Origin: Gemmatales bacterium
Lineage (GTDB): Bacteria; Planctomycetota; Planctomycetia; Gemmatales; HRBIN36
Direction: 5' to 3'
Length of the DNA: 64,000 nucleotides
Assembly (NCBI GenBank): GCA_025060195.1
Contig: JANXCQ010000013.1
Span: forward strand, 1-64,000
Each line of letters begins with the position of its first letter. Position 1 is the first letter of the stretch. Below, one piece after another: positions 35,035 to 46,400 of this stretch. Below the pieces are notes generated by a model, which saw nothing but the letters and a program-made list of their open reading frames with translations, was not told the DNA's origin and searched no databases. The translations under genes and the position numbers were made by a program.

Positions 35035-38000
35035 ATGGCCAATATGACAAGGGGTTTCGCAAATTTTCCGGAGGGGAACCTTTCGTTCCTCGTGCAGAGG
35101 TTATGCGCCAGCCCCTGGTGGCGAAAGCATCGAGGACAGTTCGATAGCGAAGTACTGCTAACCGGCGCCTGGGGTTCGAGTGCAGCCCTGGTGATCGCTG
35201 CGCTAGTGCGGGAGAGCTCCGCTCATCCCTGGGTGGTCGTACTTGCGCATCACAGCGACTTGGAAGCCTGGGCCGGCGACCTAACCACCTTTCTCGGACA
35301 ATCCCCCACTTTGTTTCCTGCCTTGACCGCACTGCGTCGCCAAGACGAAACGCCCGAACTGGCCGAGCTACAGCGTCTGCGCTTGCTACAAAGTTGCCAC
35401 GCGGGAGCACCCCCGAAGGTGGTGCTGACGACGCCTGCCGCTCTCATGCAAGGATTGCCGAGTCCACAAACCTGGGCCGCGCACCTACTCATACTGGAAG
35501 TCGGCACCTGTATCTCGCCAGAAACCGTCTGCCACTGGCTCGTCGAACATGGCTATCTTCGTCGTGACATTGTGGAGCTGCCGGGCGAATTTACCCGTCG
35601 TGGCGGCATTGTGGACATTTATCCGTTGACCGGTACGACGGGGGTACGCATCGAATGGTTCGGCGACGAGATTGAAAGCCTACGCGCCTTCGACACAGAA
35701 ACGCAACGAAGCCAGCAGAGCCTGCGGCAAGTAGAAATTGTCGGAGCGCTGACGCGCGAACTCGGCCCAGGCTCCGCGGCACCAATGTGGGATAGCACTT
35801 GGTTCGCTTGGTTGCCCGAATCCGCCCGTGTGGTGCTTATCGAAACAGCAGACATTGACGAACAAGCCCGCCAGTACTGGGAACGTGCCCCCGACTTTCG
35901 CGGCCTGGTTTCTCCCACGGAACTGATGAAACGTCTGCAGGCGCTCCGTCCCGTCCACATCACGGCCTGGCCTAGCGGCGCCGAAACCCACACGATTCCG
36001 TTGCCTGTCAAATCGGTCGAGCGGTTCAGTGGCGAACTGGCACGGATTCGCCAAGAAGTCTCTGAGGCTGCCGCTCGAGCCGAAGTCTGGATCGTGTGTG
36101 CCAGCGAGGCCGAACGCCAACGTTTCGCTCAATTGCTACAAGTCTCGGAGAATACGCCGCCCTCTGCTTCGCCAAGCGAACAGGAATCATCGCAAAGGCC
36201 CACAGCGCTGGCTTCCTCGCAATCCATGGCACAAGCGACGGGGAGTAACTTCGCGCTAAGACTTTGCGTGGCGTCGTTACGACAAGGTTTTCGCCTCTCA
36301 TTGGCCGATGCCTCCCCCAACGAGCCGAGCGAAGTTTTGCTCCTTACTAGCAGTGAATTACTCGGCCGCGAAAAACTGCCGGCCCGACCACGACAAGTCT
36401 GGCTCCGACGCTACGAAGCCCGCGCCATTGACAGTTTCCTTGACCTGAACCCAGGCGATTATGTCGTCCACCGTGAACATGGTATCGCTCGGTATCACGG
36501 TCTGCGCAGAATTCAGAAGCAAGGACGCGAAGAGGAACATCTTACCTTGGAATTTGCGGGCGGCGTGCTGCTTTATGTGCCCGTTTCTCGCATTGACCTG
36601 GTGCAAAAATACATCGGCACGGGCCAACGCCCACCGACGTTGTCCGAGTTGTCGGGTACAGCATGGCAGAAGCGCAAAGCCCGCGCTCAAGCCGCTATTT
36701 GGGAGCTGGCCCTCGACCTGTTGCAAATGCAAGCGCGTCGCCAAGCTGAGCCGGGCATCGCTTACCCCCCAGATAGCGACTGGCAAATCGAATTCGAATC
36801 AGCCTTTCCCTACGAAGAAACACCCGACCAACTCGCCGCCCTTGCCGCCATCAAAAAAGACATGGAACAGCCCCGCCCCATGGATCGGCTGTTATGCGGC
36901 GACGTCGGCTTTGGCAAAACCGAGTTGGCCATGCGGGCCGCTTTCAAAGCCATGGAATTTGGCAAACAGGTGGCCGTGCTCGTACCCACTACCATCTTGG
37001 CTGAACAACACCTCCGCACCTTCCGCAGCCGCTTCGCCTCCTATCCGTTCGTTATTGAGTGCCTGAGCCGTTTCCGCTCTCCTCAGGAGCAGCGCGACAT
37101 CGTACGCCGACTAGCCGAAGGTAAGATCGACCTCGTCATCGGTACTCATCGCTTACTCAGTGCCGACGTGCAATTCAAAGACCTAGGCCTGGTCATCATT
37201 GACGAAGAGCAACGCTTCGGCGTCGAACACAAAGAGCGACTGAAGAAACTCCGGGCCACGGTGGACGTTCTGACCATGACCGCCACGCCCATTCCGCGGA
37301 CGCTCCACATGGCCTTGCTCGGTATCCGCGACATCAGCTGCCTGGAAACGCCCCCACTCGACCGCCAAGCCATCGAAACATACATCATCCCCTTCGACCG
37401 CGAACGCATCCGTCAAGCAATTGTCCGCGAATTACTCCGCGACGGCCAAGTGTTCTTCGTGCACAACCGCGTTCAAACCATCTACGAAACTGCCAATCGC
37501 CTGGCGCAAATCGTCCCCGAAGCACGCATCGCCGTGGCTCACGGACAAATGCCCGAAGATGAGCTCGAACAAACTATGCTTAACTTCCTCGAACGGCGCT
37601 ACGACGTACTTATAGCCACGTCAATCATCGAAAACGGTTTAGATATCCCCGCCGCTAACACCATTTTCATTCACCATCCCGAGATGTTCGGCTTGGCAGA
37701 TCTACACCAACTCCGCGGCCGCGTCGGTCGCTCGCAAGTACGGGCCTACTGCTACCTCGTCATCGAAAACAGTTCCTCGATTTCTCCGCAAGCGTATCGG
37801 CGCATCAAAGCCATCGAGGAATACTCCGAGCTGGGTGCGGGCTTCAAAATCGCCCTGCGCGACCTGGAGATTCGCGGCGCAGGTAACCTGCTCGGTACCG
37901 AACAAAGTGGCCACATCGATGCCATCGGTTACGAACTCTACTGCGAAATGCTCGAACAGGCCGTACGCCAACTCCGCCATCAACCAGTTCCTACTCGCTT

Positions 38001-38433
38001 CGACGTGCAAATCGACTTACCCTGGAAAGCCTGGATTCCCACGGAATATGTCGGACAATTACGCTTGAAAATGGAGCTTTATCGCCGGCTCAGCCGGATC
38101 CGCAGCCCCCGTCAGTTGGCCGAGTTTCGCGCTGAACTCCAAGATCGCTTTGGACCGCTGCCCGAACCGGTGGATTGGCTCATCAAACAACACGAAATCC
38201 GCCTCCTGGCACAACGCTGGCGCATCGCCTCGATCCACCTCAACGGCCCGGACTTAGTGCTCGGCTACCGTCAGCCCGTACTAATGCAAAAGTTAGCCCG
38301 TCGCTTTGCCAAACGGCTGCGCATTGTAGATGAGGTCTCCGCCTATTACCGCCTCGAACCCGCCGACATCCAGCCCGAAAACATCTACCACCAACTCAAA
38401 ACGCTGTTGCAATCCCCTCGTGCTCCGTTATAA
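35035..38433 (+). CDS. mfd: Transcription-repair coupling factor
   Basis: The 1132-residue translocase frees RNA polymerase stalled at lesions and recruits UvrA. The UvrB-homology module has [19 protein letters not shown]. The RNAP-interaction (CarD-like) domain begins near residue 470 with [16 protein letters not shown]. Helicase motifs follow: [20 protein letters not shown] (Walker A, about 620), [14 protein letters not shown] (DEEQ), [15 protein letters not shown], then RGRVGRS. A TRCF C-terminal domain closes it. The ATG at 35035 is likely, with another at 35044; the upstream TTG is less likely. Length is normal. Confidence 0.97.
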   Translation: MANMTRGFANFPEGNLSFLVQRLCASPWWRKHRGQFDSEVLLTGAWGSSAALVIAALVRESSAHPWVVVLAHHSDLEAWAGDLTTFLGQSPTLFPALTALRRQDETPELAELQRLRLLQSCHAGAPPKVVLTTPAALMQGLPSPQTWAAHLLILEVGTCISPETVCHWLVEHGYLRRDIVELPGEFTRRGGIVDIYPLTGTTGVRIEWFGDEIESLRAFDTETQRSQQSLRQVEIVGALTRELGPGSAAPMWDSTWFAWLPESARVVLIETADIDEQARQYWERAPDFRGLVSPTELMKRLQALRPVHITAWPSGAETHTIPLPVKSVERFSGELARIRQEVSEAAARAEVWIVCASEAERQRFAQLLQVSENTPPSASPSEQESSQRPTALASSQSMAQATGSNFALRLCVASLRQGFRLSLADASPNEPSEVLLLTSSELLGREKLPARPRQVWLRRYEARAIDSFLDLNPGDYVVHREHGIARYHGLRRIQKQGREEEHLTLEFAGGVLLYVPVSRIDLVQKYIGTGQRPPTLSELSGTAWQKRKARAQAAIWELALDLLQMQARRQAEPGIAYPPDSDWQIEFESAFPYEETPDQLAALAAIKKDMEQPRPMDRLLCGDVGFGKTELAMRAAFKAMEFGKQVAVLVPTTILAEQHLRTFRSRFASYPFVIECLSRFRSPQEQRDIVRRLAEGKIDLVIGTHRLLSADVQFKDLGLVIIDEEQRFGVEHKERLKKLRATVDVLTMTATPIPRTLHMALLGIRDISCLETPPLDRQAIETYIIPFDRERIRQAIVRELLRDGQVFFVHNRVQTIYETANRLAQIVPEARIAVAHGQMPEDELEQTMLNFLERRYDVLIATSIIENGLDIPAANTIFIHHPEMFGLADLHQLRGRVGRSQVRAYCYLVIENSSSISPQAYRRIKAIEEYSELGAGFKIALRDLEIRGAGNLLGTEQSGHIDAIGYELYCEMLEQAVRQLRHQPVPTRFDVQIDLPWKAWIPTEYVGQLRLKMELYRRLSRIRSPRQLAEFRAELQDRFGPLPEPVDWLIKQHEIRLLAQRWRIASIHLNGPDLVLGYRQPVLMQKLARRFAKRLRIVDEVSAYYRLEPADIQPENIYHQLKTLLQSPRAPL

Positions 38434-38478
38434 GACTCCAGGCCTATTTATGTCCGCTCGTGTATTTGGGAAGCGCCC

Positions 38479-39756
38479 ATGCTGCACAAAGCATCGCTGG
38501 CTTTGCTGGTCAGCCTGATTATTCCTGGTTGCACTTGGGGCGACGATCGGGATTGGCTACACCACACCATACACCTGCGCCGAGAGCTTCCGTCGCCACC
38601 TCAGCCCCTGACCACGGCCACAATTCGCGGACGCCACGAACCCGAGACCCTCAACGAAACCGACGCCACACTTTTAGCTCAAGCTTCGCCACCATCCCCG
38701 ACGACACCCTCCCTCGGCACACCCTTAGAGGGAAAAACTCGTCCCGAACTCCAACCCCTCGGCGGCGTTCTCGTACGCGTCAACGGCGAACCAATCCTGG
38801 AAGAAGAAGTACGTTCCCTCGCCCGCTGGATGCTCGAAGAATATCTCCAACGCCACCGACCCGCCTCCTTCAATGACGAAGCCGAACGCCTCGCCATCGA
38901 AGCCGAAGTCTCCCGTAGGCTCCACGAAGTCTTGGAACAACTCATTGACCGTGAACTGCTTTACCAGGAAGCGGAAAAACGCGTTCCCCCGCGGGGGATG
39001 GAACTGGTCCGAAAAGCCGCACAACAAGAAATCGAACGCCAACTCCTCCGCCGGCGACAACAGATGGGCTTCCGCACCGAAGACGAACTCCGCGAATACC
39101 TTGCTCAGCACCGTATCTCCTTACCCACCCTGCGCCGACAAATCGAACGCAATCTCATCGCCGAGGAGTACCTTCGCACCCTGATTCGGCCCAAATTTGA
39201 GCAAATCGACCGCCGTCAGCTCTGGGACTACTATCAACGCCACCTCGACAAATTCCATCGCCCGGAGCACGTCGAATGGCAGTACATTTTCATCTCCGCT
39301 CGCGAAGGCGCACGCCACCTCCAGCCTGGGGAACCCCCTGACCCCGCCAAAGCCCGCGCCCACGCCGAGTTCGTCTATGCGTTAGCCCAGCAAACAAAAA
39401 CCGCCGAGGAATTCTCCCGTCTTGCAGAGCAATACACCGATGGCCCGAGCCGCAACGGCCAAGGCGAAGGCCACGACCTGAACACCATTCGGCCAGTGGA
39501 AATCGCCCAACTCGTCTGGAAAACTCCCCCTGGCCAAGTCGGACCGCTCGTCGCAGCGCCAGACGGTCGCGGCTATCATATCTTCCGTGTCCACAAGCAC
39601 GAACCCGCCCGCACCGTTCCCTTCGATGAAGCCTGCCTGGAAATTCGCCGCCAGCTGCAGAATGAAATCTTCCTCGCCGAACGCGAACGTATCCTTCGCG
39701 AACTCCGCGCCAAAGCCCACATCGAATATCCCGCTAAATCCACACCCCTTCGCTGA
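38479..39756 (+). CDS. Parvulin-type peptidyl-prolyl isomerase, likely lipoprotein
   Basis: The 425-residue SurA/PrsA-like foldase has an N-terminal signal with a lipobox-like IIPGC (Cys about residue 19). A Pro/Thr-rich linker follows, then a SurA_N-like helical region (about 90-250; VRVNGEPILEEEVRSLARWM). A rotamase domain comes next (about 255-375; EWQYIFISAREGARHLQPG, SRLAEQYTDGPSRNGQGEGH, GQVGPLVAAPDGRGYHIFRV), then a basic helical tail. It would act on exported proteins outside the cytoplasmic membrane. It starts 45 bp after mfd, and cotranscription is possible. Confidence 0.92.
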   Translation: MLHKASLALLVSLIIPGCTWGDDRDWLHHTIHLRRELPSPPQPLTTATIRGRHEPETLNETDATLLAQASPPSPTTPSLGTPLEGKTRPELQPLGGVLVRVNGEPILEEEVRSLARWMLEEYLQRHRPASFNDEAERLAIEAEVSRRLHEVLEQLIDRELLYQEAEKRVPPRGMELVRKAAQQEIERQLLRRRQQMGFRTEDELREYLAQHRISLPTLRRQIERNLIAEEYLRTLIRPKFEQIDRRQLWDYYQRHLDKFHRPEHVEWQYIFISAREGARHLQPGEPPDPAKARAHAEFVYALAQQTKTAEEFSRLAEQYTDGPSRNGQGEGHDLNTIRPVEIAQLVWKTPPGQVGPLVAAPDGRGYHIFRVHKHEPARTVPFDEACLEIRRQLQNEIFLAERERILRELRAKAHIEYPAKSTPLR

Positions 39757-42298
39757 GCAGCCCCCCGAACTCGCCCCCACGACGTCACGTTACGATGCTC
39801 GAAAACAGTTTTACCACACGTGTGCCAGATAATTACTGTCTTAGAAGGGGAATCACCGAAACCAGTGGAGTAATCTACCGACTTCCAGGACTAATAATTA
39901 ACCAAACACGACACCTTAGCTCGGCCGCTGCTAGGAGGCAGCTTCGGTACTTTATACGAAAGAGTAAGAAGTATGCCATGCAAATGCGGAAAAGGACACT
40001 CATTTTCTCTCGCTCCTTGATGGTTTTCCTTGCAACTGCCAAGCCTGAGTTTAAAACTACATGCAAAACCGTTCGATAAAAAACTCAAAAGTGGCATGAA
40101 AGAGATAGAATTCGCGTGCCAGTCCGCGAACTAATTGTTCACCATGAAATACCATGCTGGACGGAGTTGATCAAGTTAGCTTAACGAGGTAAGCATGCAA
40201 TTCCACAGCAGTATAGAGCCTCGCAAAATATATTGCTGTTATGTGATTTGGCTAAGTACAAGGACAGCATCCTCTGAAGAACTTCGCTAGTCCCTTTAGA
40301 CGGCGTATAGATGCGACTAAGCTTCGGAGATTGTTTGGTATAAGAATGTCTTCTCCGATGCTGGAGCGAAGGCGCTTCCTGACAGCCCACTTTATATAAA
40401 CCAGCATCAGGGGGCAAATAATAGCATACTAAAATCCCCGAAGCGTCAAAACTAAACAGCAACGTCAACTATTGCGTTCATGCTCTAAGATGACTTACAG
40501 GCTGGGGCCTTTAGCCCGCAGGCATGGATGACGCATGCTCCTCGTCGAAAGCAAAGCAAACTGAATTTCCTAGATGGAGCCTGCGAGGTAATAAGGAGGT
40601 AGGTCCGATGCTAAGGGGAAGGTTTCCCATACTCTGCTTTGGAGCTTATCCTGGAGCCTAGTCCTAATAGTTCTTGGGTTACCGAGCAGTTCTCTAGGCA
40701 CTGAGAAGGAAGAAAAAATCCTCAAGCTAGGTGCAATCATAAGAAAAATGGCTGCCGGCAATTCAACCTTCCAATTTGGCAAAGAATTAGACAGACCCCA
40801 GAATGGCTTGCACCCGGTGGTGCGGTTGCGCGCTACATATAAAGAATTCTCCCAGCGAAGCCAGACCTGAGAAAATTCCATTACGAAGATCTTTCCTCAC
40901 CAGGTCAATGCCGGCACTCGTGGTCCCAGATTACAGTGTGTATTTATTTAGTCGCTATCTGATTAGCTATAACTCCAGGGACATGTTGTTTAGTTCCGGA
41001 AGGTTTTGAACTGCTGTATTCGGAATTTATACGAATGCAAGCGTATGCGACAGGCAAACAACTTACTTGCTGCCATGTACTATTCGACTTCTAGGTCCCG
41101 GATCGGAAATCGCCATTAGTCAGTACGACCAGACCGTGGGCTACTTGCCCCTCCCTGCCCATGGCAGCTTTTACTCGATACTAAGTGTGACTTATATGAC
41201 TTGAATGAACTTGCCACTTATCTCCGCTGGCGTTTTCGATTACGATTTTATAACCGAGGAGCCGTGTTCCTACGTGCCGCGGCCTAGCATCACGGCGAGG
41301 GAGGAAGCATGCATAATATGATAATAAACATCGTCATGGAAAGCCATGTTCCTACTACCGGCAGCAAAGCGTTACCGCGGCCCGACATGGTTCACCCAAA
41401 ATATTTTCGGCGGTGAACGCAAATCAGGCGCCTCACTCTTAATCAATGTCCGTAGTAAGCCGCTTAACGTCCGCTCTGGTCGGCCCAATATACTGCATGA
41501 TTAGGATGTGACAGGCATATTACACAATCTCGCGTCAGACTTATAGGGCAATAGCATAAGAACAGTCCTGATAGAGGGCGTGGGCATAAGATGTGTGCAA
41601 GTGAAATCGTTTACTAGGCTGATAAAGTCTAAAGGCAGTGGCGATCAATGTTTAGCGGCTTACAGATTCCTCTGACAATTATGAGATTAGTGCATTACTT
41701 GGCTAACCTCCTGGGATTCAAGATAGTGTCGATCAACGGCGTGAGCATTACCGCTTCAGATGGCTACAGGCCTTATTATTCCGATGAATAGATCCATACG
41801 CTCAGTGGCGATCCGCTGACGGTCGTCGGTGACGGCAGCTTCCGCCATCCCTTATCGCGAAATTATGTTGATCCCGATTTTCAGTTTACACTTAGAAAGA
41901 GGCTTTTTCTAATAATCCGTAGGGCAGGGTGTCCTCTCTAATCACTAGAGACGGAATAGCACCGGTAAAGCCTCTAGCGGCTGTAAGGGCGTAGCCCGAT
42001 GAGTGGAATCGACAGCTAAGATCAGGCCAGGCGAGGCTGACACAGATCAACAGCTATTTCTTGTTATGCAATAATGGGTTGCTATCTTGATAGTCGGGGA
42101 GTTCGATGGATGGGGATCTGGGGAGCGAAGAAGCTTGGTGGAAGTGGGTTAGCAAATGGGAGAAAGGGGAAACCAGGGATTAGGGTCGCTTTACAGACAG
42201 GCGTGGCTATCGTAGATTGAATAGGGAACGAGAAGAAAAATGAGTGGCGTGCGGCAGGAAGCCAGGAGTTGTAATAAGAGAGGTGTGAGGGGTCATAA
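39757..42298. other. 2.5-kb gene desert, AT-richer than the flanks
   Basis: No intact gene, tRNA or clear repeat is seen. Short frames on both strands look random. The best coding trace is forward at about 41673-41890. MRLVHYLANLLGFKIVSING, SITASDGYRPYYSDE, a TAG, and then in the same frame LSGDPLTVVGDGSFRHPLSR with NYVDPDFQF look like a gene broken by one stop. The last 200 bp are purine-rich (gggg and gaa runs) and should hold the promoter of the WXG100/FtsK operon, but I cannot fix its -35/-10. Confidence 0.5.
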
Positions 42299-42571
42299 AT
42301 GCCTCAGGCTATAGTCGATCCGGGAGAACTGCGTCGCTTCGCTCATAATCTGAAACAGTTTATCCTGGACTTGCAGCAGCGTTTGCAGATTTTGCACAGT
42401 CAAATGCTCCAACTTGGTGAGACTTGGCGGGATCAGGAGCATGAAAAATTCGCCGAGGAGTTCCAGCAGACGGTACTCGTGCTGAAGCGGTTTACGGAGG
42501 CGGCGGAGAAACAGATTCCGTTTTTATTGCGTAAGGCTGAAAAAATTGAGGAATACCTGCGGATTCGCTGA
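42299..42571 (+). CDS. WXG100-like protein A (type VII-like substrate or component)
   Basis: The 90-residue all-helical protein has two long amphipathic helices separated by a turn with GETWRDQEHEKFAEEF, where the W-x-D/G turn motif (WRD) sits at the centre. Size, helix-turn-helix form and the WxG-like turn are those of the WXG100/ESAT-6 superfamily, small proteins secreted by type VII systems. It opens a four-gene unit ending in an FtsK/EssC-like ATPase, the expected partner. The ribosome binding site is aggtgtgagggg. Whether it is secreted is inference. Confidence 0.8.
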   Translation: MPQAIVDPGELRRFAHNLKQFILDLQQRLQILHSQMLQLGETWRDQEHEKFAEEFQQTVLVLKRFTEAAEKQIPFLLRKAEKIEEYLRIR

Positions 42572-42575
42572 AGCC

Positions 42576-43133
42576 ATGGCTGAGCAAGCCCGGGTGCTTT
42601 CGGTCGAGGAATTGGAGCGACTGCGCTCGGCTTTGGTGCAGTTTAAGCACGAGGCCGGGGCTGCGTTGAGTTCTGTGGCTCTGGTGGCGGAGCGAGCCCA
42701 GGTCTGGCTCGAACAGCAAGAACGCTTCTGGAAGCAGGAAATTCGCAAACGAGAAGAGGCGGTTTCTGAGGCCCGGTTAGAGTTGCAGCGGCGTAGGATG
42801 ATGGAAATCCTCGGACGCCCACCTGATACTACGGAACAGGAAAAGGCGCTGCGCCGTGCTCAGGCACGCCTTCAGGAGGCCGAACAAAAACTGCGGGCCG
42901 TCAAAGCGTGGCTGGTACAGTGGCCCCGCGCGCTTAACGAATATCGCCCGATAGGCCAACGGCTGGCTGATTTTGTCGAGATTGAGATGCTCCAGCTCCT
43001 GGCTTGGCTGCAAGGCCGCATCGAGGCCTTGCAAGGCTATTTGGCCACGAGACCGCCTGAGGTAGCGTCGGCTGGTTCTGCAACGGAGTCGGAAGCCACA
43101 GCACCTCCTTTGCCAGAAGCGAGCAGGAGCTGA
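42576..43133 (+). CDS. Coiled-coil protein of the WXG100/FtsK locus
   Basis: The 185-residue, almost entirely helical protein is rich in Glu, Arg, Ala and Gln (WKQEIRKREEAVSEARLEL, KALRRAQARLQEAEQKLRAV), with a proline/alanine/serine tail after about 160. No signal peptide or membrane segment is seen. It starts 4 bp after the first WXG100-like gene and probably acts with it, for example as chaperone, spacer or a larger secreted helical protein, in the way LXG or EspB-like proteins accompany type VII loci. The family is not recognised. Confidence 0.75.
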   Translation: MAEQARVLSVEELERLRSALVQFKHEAGAALSSVALVAERAQVWLEQQERFWKQEIRKREEAVSEARLELQRRRMMEILGRPPDTTEQEKALRRAQARLQEAEQKLRAVKAWLVQWPRALNEYRPIGQRLADFVEIEMLQLLAWLQGRIEALQGYLATRPPEVASAGSATESEATAPPLPEASRS

Positions 43134-43206
43134 CAATTGTCTGCTGGCCGACAGCGAGCGTCAGCCAAACGACCCCACAAAACCCACGCGGGAGAGATGT
43201 GCTCCG

Positions 43207-43419
43207 ATGTCGATCCAGACTGGTATCGCGCAACTGCAAGAAGCGATGCGGCGGCTTGATCAAGTTGTCCGACAGGTCGCTATGTACTGGACGGATGCGA
43301 TGTATCAGGAGTTTCTGGCTCAGCACTATCAACCGCTGGAGTTGCTGGTACGCCGCACCTTACAAGAGATGGAACGGCTGGAAGAGGCCTTAAGGCAAAT
43401 GCAACGGGATTGCTCCTGA
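43207..43419 (+). CDS. WXG100-like protein B
   Basis: The 70-residue helical hairpin has the turn motif YWTDAMYQEFLAQHY (W-x-D) in the middle, flanked by helices QLQEAMRRLDQVVRQVAMY and LVRRTLQEMERLEEALRQM. It is shorter than classical WXG100 proteins (about 100) but follows the same plan as protein A, so the pair may form a heterodimer like EsxA-EsxB. It lies 73 bp after the coiled-coil gene; the ATPase ATG follows 14 bp after its stop. Confidence 0.72.
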   Translation: MSIQTGIAQLQEAMRRLDQVVRQVAMYWTDAMYQEFLAQHYQPLELLVRRTLQEMERLEEALRQMQRDCS

Positions 43420-43433
43420 GTCTCTCGCACGCC

Positions 43434-46400
43434 ATGTCCACTGTCCTAGCAGAAACTACGCCGACCACTTCGTCCGCGACCATATTAGAGCGTGAACGCG
43501 AGCTCATCAGTCAACTGCGCGAGCTCATCACGTGGCGTGTGCGCACGGAACAGGAAATTGAGCAGGCGTATCGTCGTCAGCTCGAGACCATCGAGGCCGA
43601 ACACCGACGCCGACTTCCGGAGGTTGAACGCAATTACCAGTATCAGCGTGCACGGCTGGAGAAACAGTTGCAGGATACGCTGGCGGCTCTTGACGCCCGC
43701 GCAGAAGAGGAGAGCGGTCGTCTGCTGGCTGATTGGGAGCGGCGCCGCACAGCTCTTCAGGAGCTAGCCGAGAAGGAACGGACTCAGCTGCAGGAAGCCT
43801 TCCAAAATCAGAAATGGGAGTTGCAAGCATCTTACGAAGCTGCTGCTACCGAACTGGAAAATCGTGTCCGTGACTTGGAACTGCAACTTCAGGCGGAGTC
43901 GGCGCGCATCAAGCACATTCGCCAAGAATCCCGTGAGTTGCTCGCACGCTGGCGGCAATCGCCCGATAAAGTGGTGGTCACGCGTCGTGAATTCGCTCCC
44001 GACGAGGACCTGCTCACCATTATTCAGGAGAAGACCGCCGAGGCAAAGACATACCTGGAGCAACTGAATCAGCTGATATTACCACGCCTGTTCGAGGGAC
44101 GCCGATTTTGGTGGATCATCGGATTGACCACTTTGTTGGTCGTGCCCGGCTCTGTGATGGTGGTTGCGCAAACTCTGGCCGGCAACATTCTGGCCTGGGT
44201 GAATCTAAGTTTTTGGCACGAGCACGGCCTGTGGGCGACTGGGGTAGTTGGCCTAAGCTTGCTGCTGGGTAACTTGGTGAGCCTGTTGGCTTTCTACCTA
44301 CTAGCACGCTGGCGTGTCCATAAGTTTTATAAGCCGCTTCTGGCAGCCATCTACGAGGCTACGAAAGCGGGCCAGCTATGCGTGGAACGCCACCAGTCTG
44401 AGCAGCGCCGTCAGGCGGCCGAATTAAAGGCCCGACGCCAACAGTACGAAGCTAGCCTGAAAGAGCTTATCACTCGCCATCGCCGACAACTCGCTGAGTC
44501 GGAATTTCAAAACCAGCGCGACCTGCAGCTACTCGACCAGCAGTTCGAGATGCAGCTTAGCCGCTTCCACCAGGAAATCGAGGCACAACGCCAACAAGTT
44601 ACCTTACAAATTCAGGGGCAGTTACAGCAGCTGGAGCAAGAGTACACCGAGACGAAGGCAGAGATTGAGAATCGTTACCAGCAAGGCCTCCAGGAGCTGG
44701 CGAGTTGGCACCAATCCCGTTGGGCAGAGTTGCGGCAACGCTGGCAGCAGTTCATGCAGAGGCTACGTAAAACGACCGAAGAGTTGCAAAGTCTGGCTTA
44801 TGCGTCCTGCCCGCCATGGTCGGACTCGTTTTGGTCGAACTGGCAAGTACCTACTGAGCCGCCCCACGTCATCCCGCTCGGAAATTTCCGTATCAGGTTA
44901 CGGGATTGGCCCGATGCCATTCCCAAGGACGAAGAGATGCGTGCCCACACTCCCGAGGAATTGCTGTTGCCAGCGGCCTTGGAGTTTCCTCAGAGTTGTT
45001 CGCTTATGATTCGAATACCTCAGGCGGCCACTGCACCTGAGAATGCACGGGTTTCGGCAATTCGCCTGATGCAAATGTATCTGTTCCGCCTGGTCGCCAC
45101 GCTGCCTCCAGGGAAAGTACGCTTCACCATAGTGGATCCCGTGGGGCTGGGCGAGAGTTTCTCTGCGCTCATGCACTTGGCGGATTACGACGAATTGCTC
45201 GTGACCAGTCGTATCTGGACGGAGCCTCAGCATATCGAACAGCGCCTGGCCGACCTCACGGCTCACATGGAAACCGTGTTGCAGAAATATTTGCGCAATC
45301 AGTTCGCTACCCTGGAAGAATATAACCAACAAGCGGGCGAACTTGCAGAACCGTACCGCATCCTTGTGGTAGCGGACTTTCCCGCGAACTTCACGTCTGA
45401 AGCAGCCCGTCGCCTCGCCAGCATCATCACCAGTGGGCCCCGCTGCGGTGTGTACACCGTGCTCAGCGTGGATCTGCGACTCACCGTGCCCCACAGTTGT
45501 CCCATCGAAGACTTGGAACGCGTCGGTACTATCTTCCTTTGGCGTCAGGATCGCCTGGTTTGGAATGACCCCGATTTTGCCGCTCTGCCGCTGGAGCTGG
45601 ACCCACCTCCTTCCGACGACTTAGCCAACCGTATTTTACACCGCATTGGTCCTGCCGCACTGGCTGCCAAACGAGTTGAAGTGCCCTTCTCCTGGGTAGC
45701 TCCGCCACGAGAAAAATGGTGGTCCTACGATGCGCAAAGCGGCATAGAAATCCCCATCGGCCGCTGCGGCGCAACCAAACGCCAATTCTTCCGACTGGGT
45801 CGTGGCACTGCCCAGCATGCTCTCATCGCGGGTAAAACTGGTTCCGGGAAGTCCACGCTATTCCATGTGCTGATCACCAACTTGGCCCTGCATTATAGTC
45901 CCGAAGAAGTCGAGCTGTATCTGGTGGACTTTAAAAAGGGCGTCGAATTCAAGACCTATGCCTCCCATCAGCTCCCGCACGCACGGGTCATCGCGATCGA
46001 AAGTGAACGTGAGTTCGGCTTGAGCGTGTTGCAGCGACTCGACGCTGAGCTTCGCCGTCGTGGCGAGTTATTCCGCCAAGCGGGGGTTCAAGACCTTGCC
46101 AGTTATCGCCAAACCACCATGCAGAAACTCCCCCGCATTCTGCTCCTTGTGGACGAGTTTCAAGAGTTCTTCGTCGAGGAGGACCGCCTAGCCCAAGAAG
46201 CGGCCCTGTTATTAGACCGACTCGTTCGTCAAGGCCGAGCCTTCGGACTCCACGTGATACTCGGCTCACAAACGTTAGGCGGCGCCTATACGCTCGCCCG
46301 CAGCACTCTCGACCAGATGGCCGTACGCATTGCTTTGCAATGTAGCGAAGCCGATTCCTCCCTGATTCTCAGCGAAGACAATACCGCAGCTCGGTTACTG

